This document shows, piece by piece, positions 44,701 through 56,428 of a stretch of 64,000 nucleotides of DNA. The number at the start of each line of letters is the position of its first letter. The first letter of the stretch is position 1. Source of the stretch: Zelopaecilomyces penicillatus (Eukaryota > Ascomycota > Sordariomycetes > Hypocreales > Pseudodiploosporaceae); contig VCCP01000002.1 in NCBI GenBank assembly GCA_005765155.1, positions 6,634,001 to 6,698,000 of the forward strand, given 5' to 3'. The translations under genes and the position numbers were made by a program. The notes below the pieces were generated by a model that had not been told where the DNA came from, searched no databases, and saw only the letters and a program-made list of their open reading frames with translations.

Positions 44701-45198
44701 ATCTTGCGCCGCCTCGTTGTCATCAGTCCATACGAAGCGCATGAGCTTATCCCGACTATCGAAACCTCCAACAACATCACCCTACATTCATATGCACCTA
44801 GACATAACCTTGGATTCCAGCCACTCGATCATTTATCATTGTACAGTGTTCCGGAATCGATAATAAACGAAATCATGCCACCGGACTTTCTAATTCAATT
44901 GAACCTTTTTGCTGGTCAGTTATACATGTCGTCGTTCAAAGAGTATATTAATGTATGCGATGGGCTTGGCTTGGCTTGGAGTCCGCCCGATGATGACGTT
45001 ATCCTCGGACCTGATGGATTTATTCCGCTAGATAAAACGGGACTAAAATTACTTAACAAATCCGGATTTGCGCGAAGCCCTGTCAAATTCTTAAAGGTTT
45101 TTATCACAAATATTCGGCGGAATCGAGAGACTATAGAAAGGACGCATATTGGCAAGATATTAGATGGAGTTTTGTTATTAGATAGCGACTTTAATTGA
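35738..45198 (+). CDS. Giant DUF6606/DUF3638/DUF3645 protein
   Basis: Three exons: 35738-36011, 36091-43845, 43910-45198; introns 79 and 64 nt; 3105 aa, the length expected for this ascomycete family. The N-terminus (YLFHHVFLPPKLPG...VIDFVLDSLRFF) and the following AQNAGVLIRK...FEMFELSP match the DUF6606 start. Near residue 2062 lies the DUF3638 hallmark MQLNMGEGKSSIIVPIVA, a SecA/helicase-like P-loop, and near 2644 VFLDEAHTRGTDLRLP, a DEAH-type Walker B, with DUF3645 between and after. The second intron is confirmed by rebuilding LVQACMRMRKLGQGQSVVFC. No signal peptide or clear membrane segment. Some databases label such proteins as ubiquitinyl hydrolases on weak grounds; the P-loop and DEAH motifs point to an NTP-driven motor. 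Biological role unknown. No frame breaks in 9.3 kb indicate purifying selection. Confidence 0.9.
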
Positions 45199-45508
45199 AG
45201 CATAGGTTGAATTTCATAGAGAAATATCAAGAAATCTGTTACTGTTTAATAAGCAGCGCAATCTATTAACTTAACTTAGATCTGACCAAGTAGGACATCC
45301 AAATAGCATTTGCGGCGGTGTACCTCTGACTTACCATTTTGATGATTGTGATAAACCTTTTCACAGTCAATCATCTTGCCAACTCTAGTGGATGTGAACA
45401 ACTATGTTGATTGAGATATTCAGTGGTTGTGAATTAGTTCCATACACTATTCTATCATTTCAAGTTGCTATTGATGTGATACAGAAGATGGCTGCCAGCT
45501 CTTGCTTT
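45199..45508. other. Intergenic between convergent genes
   Basis: 310 bp of 3' flanks. Nothing recognised. Confidence 0.5.
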
Positions 45509-47177
45509 TTAGAATACAAAGCGTCTTCCATACGAAGATGGCATCTCGTATGAGCTAGACGCATACAACGGCGGCTCCTCCGGGACGGGATAATCGGTGA
45601 TTTCTGGAATGTCACCACTGTAGGAGGTGCTTGAAGACTTGCTTGTTGTCATAAAGGTTGTTGGCGTGAGAAGTGAAGAGGAAGATGTGCCTATCGGGTC
45701 TGCGGAGGAGTCAAAGTAAATGGTAGATGTTGGAGCATCTTCTGAGATGCTGGACGGGCTTAGGTAGCTTGTGGTGGTGAAGTTAGGAAATGTGTCATCG
45801 GTGGAGGTTTTGGGTGTGGCATGCGTTGTAGTATCAGATTCATCGGGGAAAGAATGTGATGCACCACTGGTCGTTGGAATTGGTGCTGCGGTAACGTCGG
45901 TAGTTTTCCAATCCGTCGAGGGGCCAGTGTATGTACCTGATGACACTTCCGTCTCAGATATGGACATCTCGGTGGATGTACCGGTTGAATCCCGCTCCGA
46001 GATTGTAGGGTAGCTCGAGTATCCCGACGTGAGAACGACACTAGGGGAAGAACCTGAACTCCATGGAGAAGTACCGCTCATTGGTACGGAGGAAGAGTTT
46101 GTCAGAGAGTATGAAGTCCACCAGCTAGAGGACGGGCCGCACGGTGTCTTGGAAGAATCATCAGCGGTGGAAGAAGATGTGTCTAGCCAAGGGGGTATGG
46201 TTGAGGGTGAGCTTGTTGTGGGTGGGGTGATCAAGGAAGTGGCAATGGGGAGAGCAGAGGAATCAAAGTAGGTTGGGGTAACTGTCTGGGTAAGTGTCGA
46301 CTTCTGTGTTCTTTTTGTTGTGATTCCAGCGGTGGAATCTGTTGCGGTGCTCTCTTCGGCAAATGAGGTTGGATATATCTCCGTGGTACCGGTGACTGTG
46401 TTGGTGTAAGAATATGAGTAGCTCTCGCTGGGAGTTTCTGAGACAGTCACATCGCACTCAAATACGTCTGTGCAAGAGAGGATAGTATGCGGCACGCTAG
46501 ACGTGATGGGAACCTCGCTCCAATCTACACTAGACGACGTAGTAGATGTCTCTGCCGTAGCAGTTGGATATGTTGAGTGAGGTTTCGGTGTAGCACCAGT
46601 TTGTAAGGCCACGTAAGAGCTGCTCTCGTAGGTGTAGGTGCTGGTAGGCCAGGGGAATGTCGTCGGCAAATTCCCAACTTCTGTTGAATCCGAAGATACG
46701 CTCGCTGTCTCGGTTTCCGTCTCCGTCTCTGTCACGGTGAACGTGATGCCGCCACCACTGTTGCTGCTTGTTTCGGGAGTGGGCACAGTGACGGATATGT
46801 CCATTGTGGTCCATGTGGTTTCAGAGTTGGTGTCAGAAATTTTTGTCATCTCCGATGAGCATGAGTGTAGAAAGGAGTATTCTGTTGACGTCGAAATGCA
46901 GTCGCTCACAGTAGTGGTTTGAGTGCTAGCAGTCATGGAGGAGTAGCACGATGCCGCGCAGGAGGGAACCAAAATGGTTTGAGTTGTAGTGATGGTGACG
47001 GTATGCTCTGTTGCATAGACCACCGCAGCGCTTTTTACATCGCACGTCGTAGAGACCCAGAGTCAGCTTCAATTTCTTCCAACTCAACGCAACTGGATAT
47101 GTCAAGAACTTGATTTAATATGAGAACACTTACCCAATGCCTAGCAAGGCGAGACGATAGTTCATACTGCTCAACAT
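45509..47177 (-). CDS. Ser/Thr-rich secreted mucin-like protein
   Basis: Two exons on the minus strand, 47177-47134 and 47030-45509, with a 103-nt intron; 521 aa. A short first exon (MLSSMNYRLALLGI) plus the start of exon 2 (GAAVVYATEH) forms a signal peptide. A small Cys-containing segment follows (VPSCAASC...SDC...HSC, residues about 35-75), then over 400 residues dominated by Ser, Thr and Pro, expected to be heavily O-mannosylated. TETETETETA near residue 125 is a local tandem repeat. The C-terminus (SYGRRFVF) is not hydrophobic, so there is no sign of a GPI anchor; secretion or wall trapping is more likely. The family is unknown; the compositional bias explains the long open frames on the opposite strand, which are not genes. 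Confidence 0.75.
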
Positions 47178-48755
47178 GGTGGAAAAGATACGAGAGAGGT
47201 TTGGGTTGTAAAAGAAGGGTATTGGGAAGATAGTATGCAATCTTAGGTGAATACCAAGGTTTAACGAGTGACAAGGTTTCGATTTTCTTTCCGCACGGCT
47301 TGTGTGTAATTTGTAGGCTATGATAATTAGAGAGGAGAAGTCAATATGTTGATGAATACACAACCAGCCCCTTTTATACGTCTTCAAACTGTTCACCATC
47401 AACCCGTATACTCAGCGACAACATGTTCTTGCGCAACCTAGCTCTGATTAAATAAAGTAAAACAACATAATCCAGTACCCGCTCTCGTACAAGGGAAACC
47501 TGGCCATAGCTTCTGCTTGTTTCCGGCTATCCGTCCAGATTTCATCTTGCCCGCCCGCTCCTTCATTTTAGATCTATGGTTCAACCCAGATTGCCTTCGC
47601 GGACCACAAGATTTAGTCAACCTCGGATATCATGATATCATTGTCATCACAGTTGGCTCGTTGTGTTTCCTTCAAGTACCACTTTGAATGTCGCAATCCA
47701 ATTGAAGCCCTCAATGATGATTCGCATTTCTCAATTAATAATCTTTACACGAACAGTGATTCCAAAGACACAGCATGATATTGATTGTCAATTCAGACGC
47801 TCTCCCTTGTCTTACCAAACTGCTTGTTACCGTCAACAAGCTTGTTCTCGGATGGCTGCATCTACCCAAATACCGCCAAAGCCGATTGTACGACGATGTC
47901 CCGCCCCTCCTACTTACAGTGTTCGAGTTAAATTTCCTTTCATTCGTCTGTACTCATATAGTGTTAGGTTGGCCTGAGAAAGCGCAAGCTGGATAGAGTG
48001 GAAATTTCGGGCGGGTGATCACTGATTGATGGCAGGAGGTTGTCAATGAGTTCACAAACGCTAAGTGGATGCCATGATCTTTGCCAGTTTTTCTTTTCAC
48101 AGCTGGTTATGCACAGTGACTCTGGATTATCTTTATGATTTAATGGTAGAAAGATTTTAGTAGTGATATTCGACGTGCCATGGTGGTGCTGGTTTCGAGC
48201 ATGATCGGAGAGAACTGCGCTGGGTTGACTGATATCTGTTCTACATAGAGTAAAGGATGGCTGCATGACTCTTCACGAATACAGTGTTGTTGAATAATTA
48301 CAGATGTGTTCACTTCGTCACAGCAACGATTTGTCTACAAGTGAGACGTCACCTGAATAGACTGTCTATGAAACAAAAGATCTCACCAAAGCCAAGCCGG
48401 CAGAACCGCCTTCTTTGTTACACAGCATGAACTTAAGACAATCACATCATCCGAAACACAAAGAGGCACAATACATATGTTGAACAACGCTGTCGCACAA
48501 AGGTAGTGATTGCCATGTGGATAAACACAATGTTGATACTGGCGCTATGTGGGAGTAAACAGCCGCCCGAAGGTGCAAGCTGTTGGGGACCAGGCATAAG
48601 CGAGACCTCGCAATCAATGACCCAACAGGAAAGGCCGTGATGTTGTCAAAATCCCGAGCTGTTAGTTTGGTTCCGTTTCATCGTGATGTTGTGCATTTAT
48701 CCTTTTATCGACAGGGATTTTTCATTTCAGCCCATTTGTCTTCCCTGCCCGCTCT
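47178..48755. other. Intergenic
   Basis: 1.58 kb between the mucin-like gene start and the superoxide dismutase stop, both on the minus strand. It must hold the mucin-like promoter. No gene signature found on either strand. Confidence 0.45.
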
Positions 48756-49589
48756 TTACATCGAAGCTTTGAGAATCTTGAAGGTGTCGTCCCGTCCACC
48801 AACGAAACGTCGCTCCGCAGTCTTCCAGTTAATAACTTTCCAGATATTCTCCACATATGCGGCTTTTCCGTTGAGATACTACATTTTTGATCTTGTTAAA
48901 TCCGAATAGAGCTTGACAAAGGTCACGGAAACTTCAAAGAGTACCACTTCTCACCTGCAGATAGTATGCGTGCTCCCACATGTCAATGCCAATAATCGGC
49001 ACCTCGCCGCCAACAACAGGATCCTGGTCCTTAGTTGTCACGATGCGCAGGCCATGCACATCTCGGATCAGCCACCCCCAACCGCTACCCTGCAGACCTA
49101 AAAGCGCCTTTGTCACGGCCGCCTTCAATTCGTCAAGACTACCCCAGGTCTTGTTAATTTCAGCGATTAGTGTCGGCGCGCTCTGTGGGTTCGCTTCGAC
49201 GGAGCTGACAGGAGCCAGGTTCTCCCAGAACAGCGTGTGGTTGATATGACCGCCGCCGTTGAACTTGATGGCGGCTTGAAGGGCGATCTGCGATGGAATG
49301 TCGTTGGCGGAGATGGCGGCTGTATACGATTTGGTGGCGGCGTTGAGGTTGTTTACATATGCTTGGTGGTGTTTGCTGTGGTGAAGTTCCATAATCTGGG
49401 CTGAAATGCTGGGCTCCAGGGCCTGATCACGAGAGGAGTGAGTAATCTGTATGTGATTGTGGCCACAGCCTCGAACAACTCGAAAGGATCACACATCAAG
49501 ATGCAAAGCATGTTGGATCAATGCAGCTTACTAGTACATACATCGTAGGCGTAAGGCAACGCTGGAAGACTGAATGTGCTGGCAGACAT
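48756..49589 (-). CDS. Mn/Fe-type superoxide dismutase
   Basis: Three exons on the minus strand: 49589-49542, 49422-48955, 48878-48756; introns 119 and 76 nt; 212 aa. Starts MSASTFSLPALPYAYD and, after splicing, ALEPSISAQIMELHHSKHHQ, the standard N-terminus with the first His ligand. Other metal ligands: His in GGGHINHTLFW, and Asp and His in GIDMWEHAYYLQ, continued by YLNG after intron 2. The GSGWGWL and GGEVPIIG stretches fit the Mn-dependent branch. No mitochondrial presequence is visible, so a cytosolic form is likely. It ends WKTAERRFVGGRDDTFKILKASM. Role: dismutation of superoxide to H2O2 and O2. Confidence 0.93.
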
Positions 49590-50470
49590 GACGGATGAGT
49601 AGTAGCGGAGTCAACAAATCTGGGTCGTGTCTAGATAAATTGTGAGATGGGCATCAAAAGTAGAATTGAATCCGGGAGTGATGAGGGCAACAGCGCGTAG
49701 CAGGAAAGCAAAAGGCGGGGATGGGGGGAACAGGAGGGGAAGAACAGGAGCACAAACTCGAATATGCAACAACACGACAATCAATCCCATCCGTTGTTGA
49801 TACTGGCTCATTCATAAACGGTCGTTTTGGTCTTGAGACCCTGTCTGTAACCCACCTTACTTTGCGAGGCCACCAGGGTTCTCTGTTCCATAAGCAGACA
49901 GCTATGATGATGCCATCTACTATTGCACCATATCCAGCGCATGACTGCAAGGTACGTACCTAGTGGTAGGTAATAGACTGAGAACCCCTCTGGCCCTGCG
50001 AGCCGTGAGCTGTGACGTGTCCAAGTGGTTGCGGCCATTCCCGAGCATTCCCACTCAAACTTGCTCAAACCCGTCACACCCGATTACCACTTGCGGACAT
50101 GTGGCTCGTCGACCCATCCCTCTGATTGGGCCCGCGCAAGCCCACCGCCATCAGGGTGTGCCGCGCCCCAGAGAACAGCCTCACAGAGCAAGACGGAGAG
50201 GGACGGCGCGCACGTTTTCGCGTCTTGAGCTGGCTAGAAAATGGGTGTTTGGTGATGAAAGACCATTGCCCGCGGAGACGGGTGAAACAAGCGCTGAGCA
50301 TATTACCATTCACTGTGCTTCAACTGTCTTACCTCGTGATTGTATTCAGTGGGTGTAAACCAAGTACACAAATAGTGGTAGTCTCCCACCAGTAATTGGG
50401 CTCAGCTCCCCGAGCATTTGTCTCAACCCACACCATCTATTAAACATTAACTGGAATACCTTTAATAATA
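49590..50470. other. Intergenic, divergent promoter region
   Basis: 881 bp upstream of both the superoxide dismutase (-) and a small gene (+). GC-richer at 50080-50230. No supportable gene. Confidence 0.45.
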
Positions 50471-51013
50471 ATGTGCGGCCCTGAAAACACTGACAGACCA
50501 CGGGGAGGCGCGCTGGCAGCCCTCAGTCCCCCCACGACTTCCGACCACGTTGCTGCCATTCTCCGTGGAGATCTCGCTTTCCACACTCCTGGCAGTCCTG
50601 CAAGTAACACGGCCACCCATGCGAGACTCACGCCAGCAGCCTTTTCCGATATGAGCGGCCTCTCGGATCTCCAGCTCATTATACAGTGAGTGCTAGTCAT
50701 CACTCTCATCCATTGCCTTATTTAATTGCTCAACTTTGATGCGCGTCCAACCAGCTCCAGCGGGGACATGACACGCAGCGCAGATGAGTGTGGCCTTTTC
50801 CGCCAGTTCTCCCTGTGCAGAGCCATCGCAGCGTCAGATGACGGCTTCGTTGAGCTGTTATTGGATGTGCCTCTGTCGCTCGAGGTCGGCAATGACGGCA
50901 TTATTGGACGGCGTGTCTCTCTCTATTCGCATTCAGCTCCAGGGCCAGACATGTTGGTAGCTGAGGGTGTTGTAGGCTTTAATTTTCACAGCCAGATACA
51001 AAGTTTGTTATGA
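50471..51013 (+). CDS. Small protein of unknown function
   Basis: Two-exon model, 50471-50685 and 50755-51013, with a 69-nt GTGAGT...CCAG intron; 157 aa. Splicing joins LQLIIH to SSGDMTRSADECGLF and keeps one long frame to a stop, which supports a real gene. Residues 75-110 (RSADECGLFRQFSLCRAIAA) and the strand-rich remainder look folded. I recognise no domain. No signal peptide is seen. Moderate support only. Confidence 0.5.
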
Positions 51014-51193
51014 TACTAAAAGGGCAACGTGATTGAATCAGGAATCTTCTTTGTATTAGGCGAAATCTAATGGTACCTATCTGCAGCGCATTGAATGGTC
51101 CTCGTTACAGCCATCAAAATTCTTGTTAAAGATTCAGCTACACCAACAGAGCCTTAATTTATTTCAAGGTTCAATGCAATGATGTTAAAAACC

Positions 51194-52443
51194 TTACAAC
51201 ACAGAGTGCAAGAAGGCTAGAATATTCTTATATGCTGCAGCGTGATGGTAACCGAGATTGAAACCATGTCCAGCCTTGTCCACAACAGTGGTCTTGAAAG
51301 TCTTGGCCTTCTTGAAGTTGGGGCGAGATAGCTCCAATACGTTGTTGGCAATACCTGCACTTTCCACACCCCGGCAGTTCCCGCCACAGAAGGGAATGTC
51401 ATTTTCTGTAAAGTAAAAGTTAGCTCAGTCCCCATGGTTCTAATGGATCAAGTACATACCACCAGCGATAATCAGAACGTGACCTCCGTAATGACTAGGC
51501 GAAGATGGAGGAGCACCGATAGTCAGCAGCTCACCGAGAGTAGCTGGCTGCCCCCCCTTGGTAGAGTAATCAAGAATGGCTTTGGAGAAATCATCGGTCC
51601 CAAAGAAATTGGTGTGATAACCGATGCTAGAGGCGGGTGCTACGTATCCAGCGGAGTATTTGTGGCGAAGTGTGTCAATTGATCGCACAGGCGCGAAATT
51701 ATCACCGAGAGCAACATAAGGAATGTACTTGGATAATTGACTGAAGCCAGTGAGGACAATTGCATCCGTGGAATTGGGGTACAAGCTCGAAAAACCATAG
51801 ACCATTGAAGAACCGAAGGAGTGGCCGATATGCACGTGCTTTTTGAAGGTCGCTTTCAACCCGCAGAGGTCGCCTTTACGAACTTGCTCAGATAATGCAT
51901 GCAGCGCGGCAATTTCCAGAAAAATCTGGATTTCGTTGATAGGGTCGCCATGCGACGACATACCCACACCAAGGCGGTCCCAAGTCAGCGTGGAATAGCC
52001 TTGCTTAACGGCGTGGTTGACATAGCTGAAGTTGTGGTTCTCGAATGGATAGTCCCAGTAGGTACGGTCAAAACCAATTCCGTGAGTGAGGATCTGGATG
52101 GTGTCGCCAGGGCCGCTGTCGGGCTCACAGTACGTAGTCGCAAGCTCGTACTTGCCAGACACAACTTTGCTCTGTAGATGAATTGTTGTTGGTTAGCACC
52201 GCAAATGATGATGATGATGATGAAGAAGAGCAAGCCTACACCACGGAGAATTGTCTGTGGATAATTAAATCCATTGCGGGTGAGTCTGAGTAAAAAGTTG
52301 GTGGTTTCAACTTCATCATCAGTGGGCTTGTAGTCAAAGTCCATGTTAGTAGCCGAAATTTCAACAGGGACTTTGAAGTCACGGCATTTTTTCGCCAATG
52401 CACTTGAAGCAAGCAACACAAGAAACTGAAATTTAAGCATCAT
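51194..52443 (-). CDS. Secreted alpha/beta hydrolase
   Basis: Three exons on the minus strand: 52443-52240, 52171-51460, 51405-51194; introns 68 and 54 nt; 375 aa. A signal peptide is present (MMLKFQFLVLLASSALA). After a lead region, the fold shows ILTHGIGFDRTYWD (oxyanion-side HG), STLTWDRLGVGMSS, the nucleophile elbow HIGHSFGS, and near the end DKAGHGFNLGYHH with the catalytic His. The acid is not certain. CRDFKVPVEI and PFCGGNCRGV supply Cys for disulphides, consistent with export. Likely an esterase or related hydrolase; substrate unknown. The first intron carries a six-unit ATG microsatellite (52205-52222). The start at 52443 is an ATG pair directly before the signal peptide. Confidence 0.85.
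52205..52222. repeat. (ATG)6 microsatellite in an intron
   Basis: Six trinucleotide units inside intron 1 of the alpha/beta hydrolase gene. Confidence 0.9.
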
Positions 52444-53998
52444 GTTGACGGCAGTGAAGATTTGACTAGCCAATGGGTTTGTGATAGATCACTTCCTTTT
52501 GATTGTCATGATATAAAGGTTCCTTATATATTTGAAGATAGAATCTAGTATTAATAAAATCCAACTCTGATGTTTATTTGTCACTCCCAAAGATGACTGG
52601 GATGAAAACCAGGCAGTGCTGTCACCGTTTATAATATTTGTCATTTTATACGGATACGAAATAACAGTCAGCTGACGTATCTAAACTCTGATTAGAAATA
52701 ACGGCAATCCAGCTTTTAATTTGCTGATTTAATGCTTGACAGCTCTAAGTATTTATAGACAAGTTTATAACTAAGTGGGCAGCAGCGACCTATCAAGCTT
52801 TAATATTACTTAAAAGGGTAAGAGGTCGATATTTGAAGCTGGGTATATAATAAATACACATTAAATAAGCATTAGCAACGGATTATTTTAATATTTTAAT
52901 TATTGATGTCTTATATAGAGTTACTACTCTCCTTCTTTCTCATATTTCTTTTGCAAGCTTTATGCCCTACTCGGTTTTATCTACAATTTACAGTTCCGGG
53001 TTGATATTGGCACTGAAAACTGTTATACCACAAACATTAAACCTACCCCTGAGCGCCATATAAATGCTGGTTGTTCCTATTGCTCACTTTGTGTTTGGCT
53101 ATATTAGAATTGGACTCTGAATCTCACATCAGCCACTGAAAGTGACGCAGCCTTATGCACCAACCTTTGCCACCTTAAACTATCTATTTCATTGCCGGCG
53201 GCATTTGCATACGTAAATCAGGTGTGTTGGTGCTCTTGCGTTCACTAGCCCCTGATCCTCCGCCATGACCATTTGCCATTTTAGGGATAGCCGGAATGCT
53301 GACGGTACGTACTGGCACTAACCAATTTCTAGAACGGGTTAACTCTGCCGGAAGCCCTGCCCCTCTTGGATCACTGATGATTTGTCAACGTCCCCGTTAT
53401 AGGAGAACGGACCGGCAAATACACCGCTACTATCAACTTGACCCGATAACCGATGGACAAAAGATATAATAACATTTCCTTTGTCTTGATTCATATCAAG
53501 TTATCATAAAATAGTACTGGTAGAGACGTCTTTGTATTGTTTATAATATGTGTTTAATTTAGTTCTGTATAAGCTTGTATAAGCTTTTATGAGATTATAA
53601 AGTGTTATATACCAGTATAGATGTATATAATTGTACATAAACACTGGCCCTGTACAGTCAGATCTCTGTCGCAAGCCTGACCGTGGTCGATATATACCAT
53701 TTACTGTTTCAAGACCATTTACCCAATCCAGCAAGAAGAATGACGTGATGACTCACGTGATGCTTCAAATCATACTGTCTTTGCTTTACCATGGCTCATC
53801 TAGACCAGGTAATTGATTGCGCATACTGCAATTTAGACAGCTGAGTTTGTTCTGGTGAAGTTTCTTAAAATAATCTGCATCGAAAAGTATTTGAACGGGC
53901 CATCTTGCCCTCTTTTTTTGTAACCGCACTCTCACAAGTGTTCCATCACAAACTTTTACTGATTATCTCCCTTACGCCCACAAACCTTCACAGCAGAA
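52444..53998. other. Intergenic, partly AT-rich
   Basis: 1.56 kb, AT-rich at 52500-52960 and 53490-53650. The second AT-rich part may be a short decayed element, but I find no terminal repeats. Two CACGTGATG-like boxes lie at 53744-53762. Confidence 0.4.
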
Positions 53999-54714
53999 AT
54001 GGCTACTCCTGTCCTCCACTATCTTGATATCGGTAGCCTCGGTCGAGGTGAAGTCATTAGGTTATTTCACTTGGTTTCCATGTCATTCAAGCACCCCACT
54101 GACCATACATCACAGACTGTTTCTCAAGGATGCCGGCATTGAGTTCAAGGACGTTCGCTATAAGCTGGATGATTCGTGGCCAAAAGCGTCGGCTGAACTG
54201 AAAGCAAAGGGCATCTCTGTCACGGGCAAAGTGCCCGCGCTTGAGTTCAATGGATTGATCCTCACCCAGCACCTCCCAATCCTACGCTTCCTCTCTCGCG
54301 AGCTCAACAGCTATGATGGCAAGTCTAATGACGAGAAGTATGCTGTTGACTGTGTTGCCGACATATATTCCGATTGGCGTACCGCTTGGGTCACTCAACT
54401 TTCTAAGAAGACGGATGTTTACAAAAATGAAACCGCACCTGAATACTACCAGCTGCTTGCCAAGTTTTATGAGCAGCGCGGTGGCCCCTTTTTGCTCGGA
54501 GATCAAATCACATATGTCGACTTCGCGGTATTTCAATCCGTTGACAACGACCTGAAAATCGGCACTCTACCTGTAGGTCATCAGAAAAGTATTAGTTGAT
54601 TGATGAAAACACTAATATGATGTATAGTCATCACTTCCATTGGCTATAACTCAGCTTGTGGAAGCATTTAAAGCTCGCACTAATATTGCCACATATCTAA
54701 AGGAGCGTGAATAA
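53999..54714 (+). CDS. Glutathione S-transferase
   Basis: Three exons: 53999-54060, 54116-54572, 54628-54714; introns 55 and 55 nt; 201 aa, standard GST length. The N-terminal thioredoxin-like domain reads VLHYLDIGSLGRGEVIRLFLKD with the glutathione-binding Tyr and Arg region, then GKVPALEFNGLILTQHLPIL, with the cis-Pro and the Gln-His positions that bind glutathione. The helical C-terminal domain includes GGPFLLGDQITYVDFAVFQ with the N-capping box and hydrophobic staple. Role: conjugation of glutathione to electrophiles, or peroxidase activity, in the cytosol. Splice junctions all restore conserved residues. Confidence 0.92.
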
Positions 54715-54759
54715 AACAAAGATACAGGGCAAATTAAGTATCATAGTCTTATTATCGGA

Positions 54760-56428
54760 TCAATAAACTATTCTATCTGGTACTTTTCTCGCCATCAATT
54801 TACACCAATGACGAAAAATAGCTGGCTCTATAGCTTGATCGAGCAGCCGAGACGTTTTCCACATCGTTGCTGTCTTTATTGTTGCTTCTGCAACCTTTAC
54901 CTTCTGACCCAGAAAGAAAACAGCTCTGCCTTGCGATCGTGACGTAGTTCGGAACAGCTCAACTGCTTCAGCAGCAAGAATTTGGGCCGATGTCTCTGCC
55001 GAAACTCTCTGTGACGGGCTGACAGCGGTCAAAAACCGACGGAAGAGAATTTCAAGTCCATACGACATGCCGATTAATTCCGTGTCTGCATTTTGATCCA
55101 AAAGTTCACAGCCTTTACATCTGGGTGCTGATTGAAACGCCTGAAAGCTCTTTCGACAGGTTCCAACCTGTTTGATGAGACTTTCTAGGTACCTTGTCAA
55201 GTTCTTGATTTCTGTAGTCGATGAGCGCTCCCTGGTACAGCAGACCACGCTCGTTGCTCGCTTAGCCACTCCAGGCATCTGCACCATAAGCAGTGAAATA
55301 GAGGCTTCATAGTGCTTCCTTTCACAAGATTGAAGTCTGTCCATAACACTTGTTCTCACCGTTGTTAACCAAGGACTTTGTGATAAGAAACAAGGCTCGT
55401 TACTGAGAAAGTTTTCTGTTACCTTACAAAGTTAGTTTATTACCTCATTCATAAATATTATCACTTTGAAAACTCCACTTACAATAGGGCCCAGCATTGC
55501 TAAGAGCAAGTTCTGCTCATACCTTGAACTGAACATCTTTGGTCCTCTAAGTTGAATTATCCTTGCTGCACCTTTGACATGCTGGTTCCATGAATTCACT
55601 GAGGAGCGATTTAACAGCTAGCCAGGGTTAATAACATGCATAAGAGACGGCCATGAACAAATATATACTCACTTCGAATAATGCAAGAAGCTGAACAGCC
55701 CCAAGCACATCTGCATTTGTCCATGCATCAGGATCATAAACAGCTTCTTGAACCTTGTCAATAGCCTTTGAGTACTTCTTCAAAATTGAGACTTGATTTC
55801 GCCCATCGATACAGGAATTGACTGCATCATGAGCCTTTGTCATCAAACAAAGGAGAGCAGCGTCTAAAGACGGGCACATTCCAAATCTTTCTTCCATATA
55901 GGACAAGAATGACTCTTGCTTACAGGGCAGTAAGACATGAAGTTGACTCGGGCTTTCATCCAGTATCTTCTGACTGACGGTGCCAAAGTGCGCAGATAAC
56001 AAAGCTGATAGATCAGTTGGATCAAGGTGGAAGAGGCTGCGAATATTATCCAATCCGACGGGAAGCACTCGCGCTGGATGGCTTATTATAGGCATCAAGC
56101 TGTGGTGGGAGTATGACTGTCCAGCGGACGTCACTTCGGTAAAAACGTTTCCGACTGAACATGCCTGCTTATCACAAGAGTTCGGGCGACCCTTGACCCG
56201 CTGCAGCGTATGTGTTGAGCTTTTTGAAGAGTTTCTTGATAACCTGGCTGCATGCTTCTCAGCAGTTACAGCTTTCATTGCATGTCGCTTGATCCGGCGC
56301 GTCGTCTCCTTATCGAAACTGTTTGTCCCTTGCTGGGCTACAAACTCAAACATCTCGAATTTGAACAGCGGAACGAGACAAGGTCGATTTGTCTGGGGAA
56401 AATTGGAAGCACTTGAGCAAAGTGACAT
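54760..56428 (-). CDS. Fungal transcription-factor-like protein without a zinc cluster
   Basis: Three exons on the minus strand: 56428-55673, 55617-55483, 55422-54760; introns 55 and 60 nt; 517 aa. Near the N-terminus, MFEFVAQQGTNSFD followed by RRIKRHAMKAVTAEKHAARL forms a basic stretch typical of the fungal group often annotated as C6-like or tachykinin-family regulators. The rest has the helical character of the fungal-specific TF regulatory domain: LGAVQLLALFELLNRSSVNSW, HVKGAARIIQLRGP, PWLTTVRTSV. No Zn2Cys6 cluster is present, which is usual for this subgroup. A role in transcription is inferred from resemblance only. It converges with the GST gene across 45 bp. Confidence 0.75.

Noticed and set aside
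45771..46922. Long plus-strand frames opposite the Ser/Thr-rich gene
   Set aside because: They are mirror frames produced by the biased codon composition of the mucin-like gene and show no family signature or start context.
53490..53760. Possible MITE-like AT-rich element
   Set aside because: No convincing terminal inverted repeats or target-site duplication could be found by eye.
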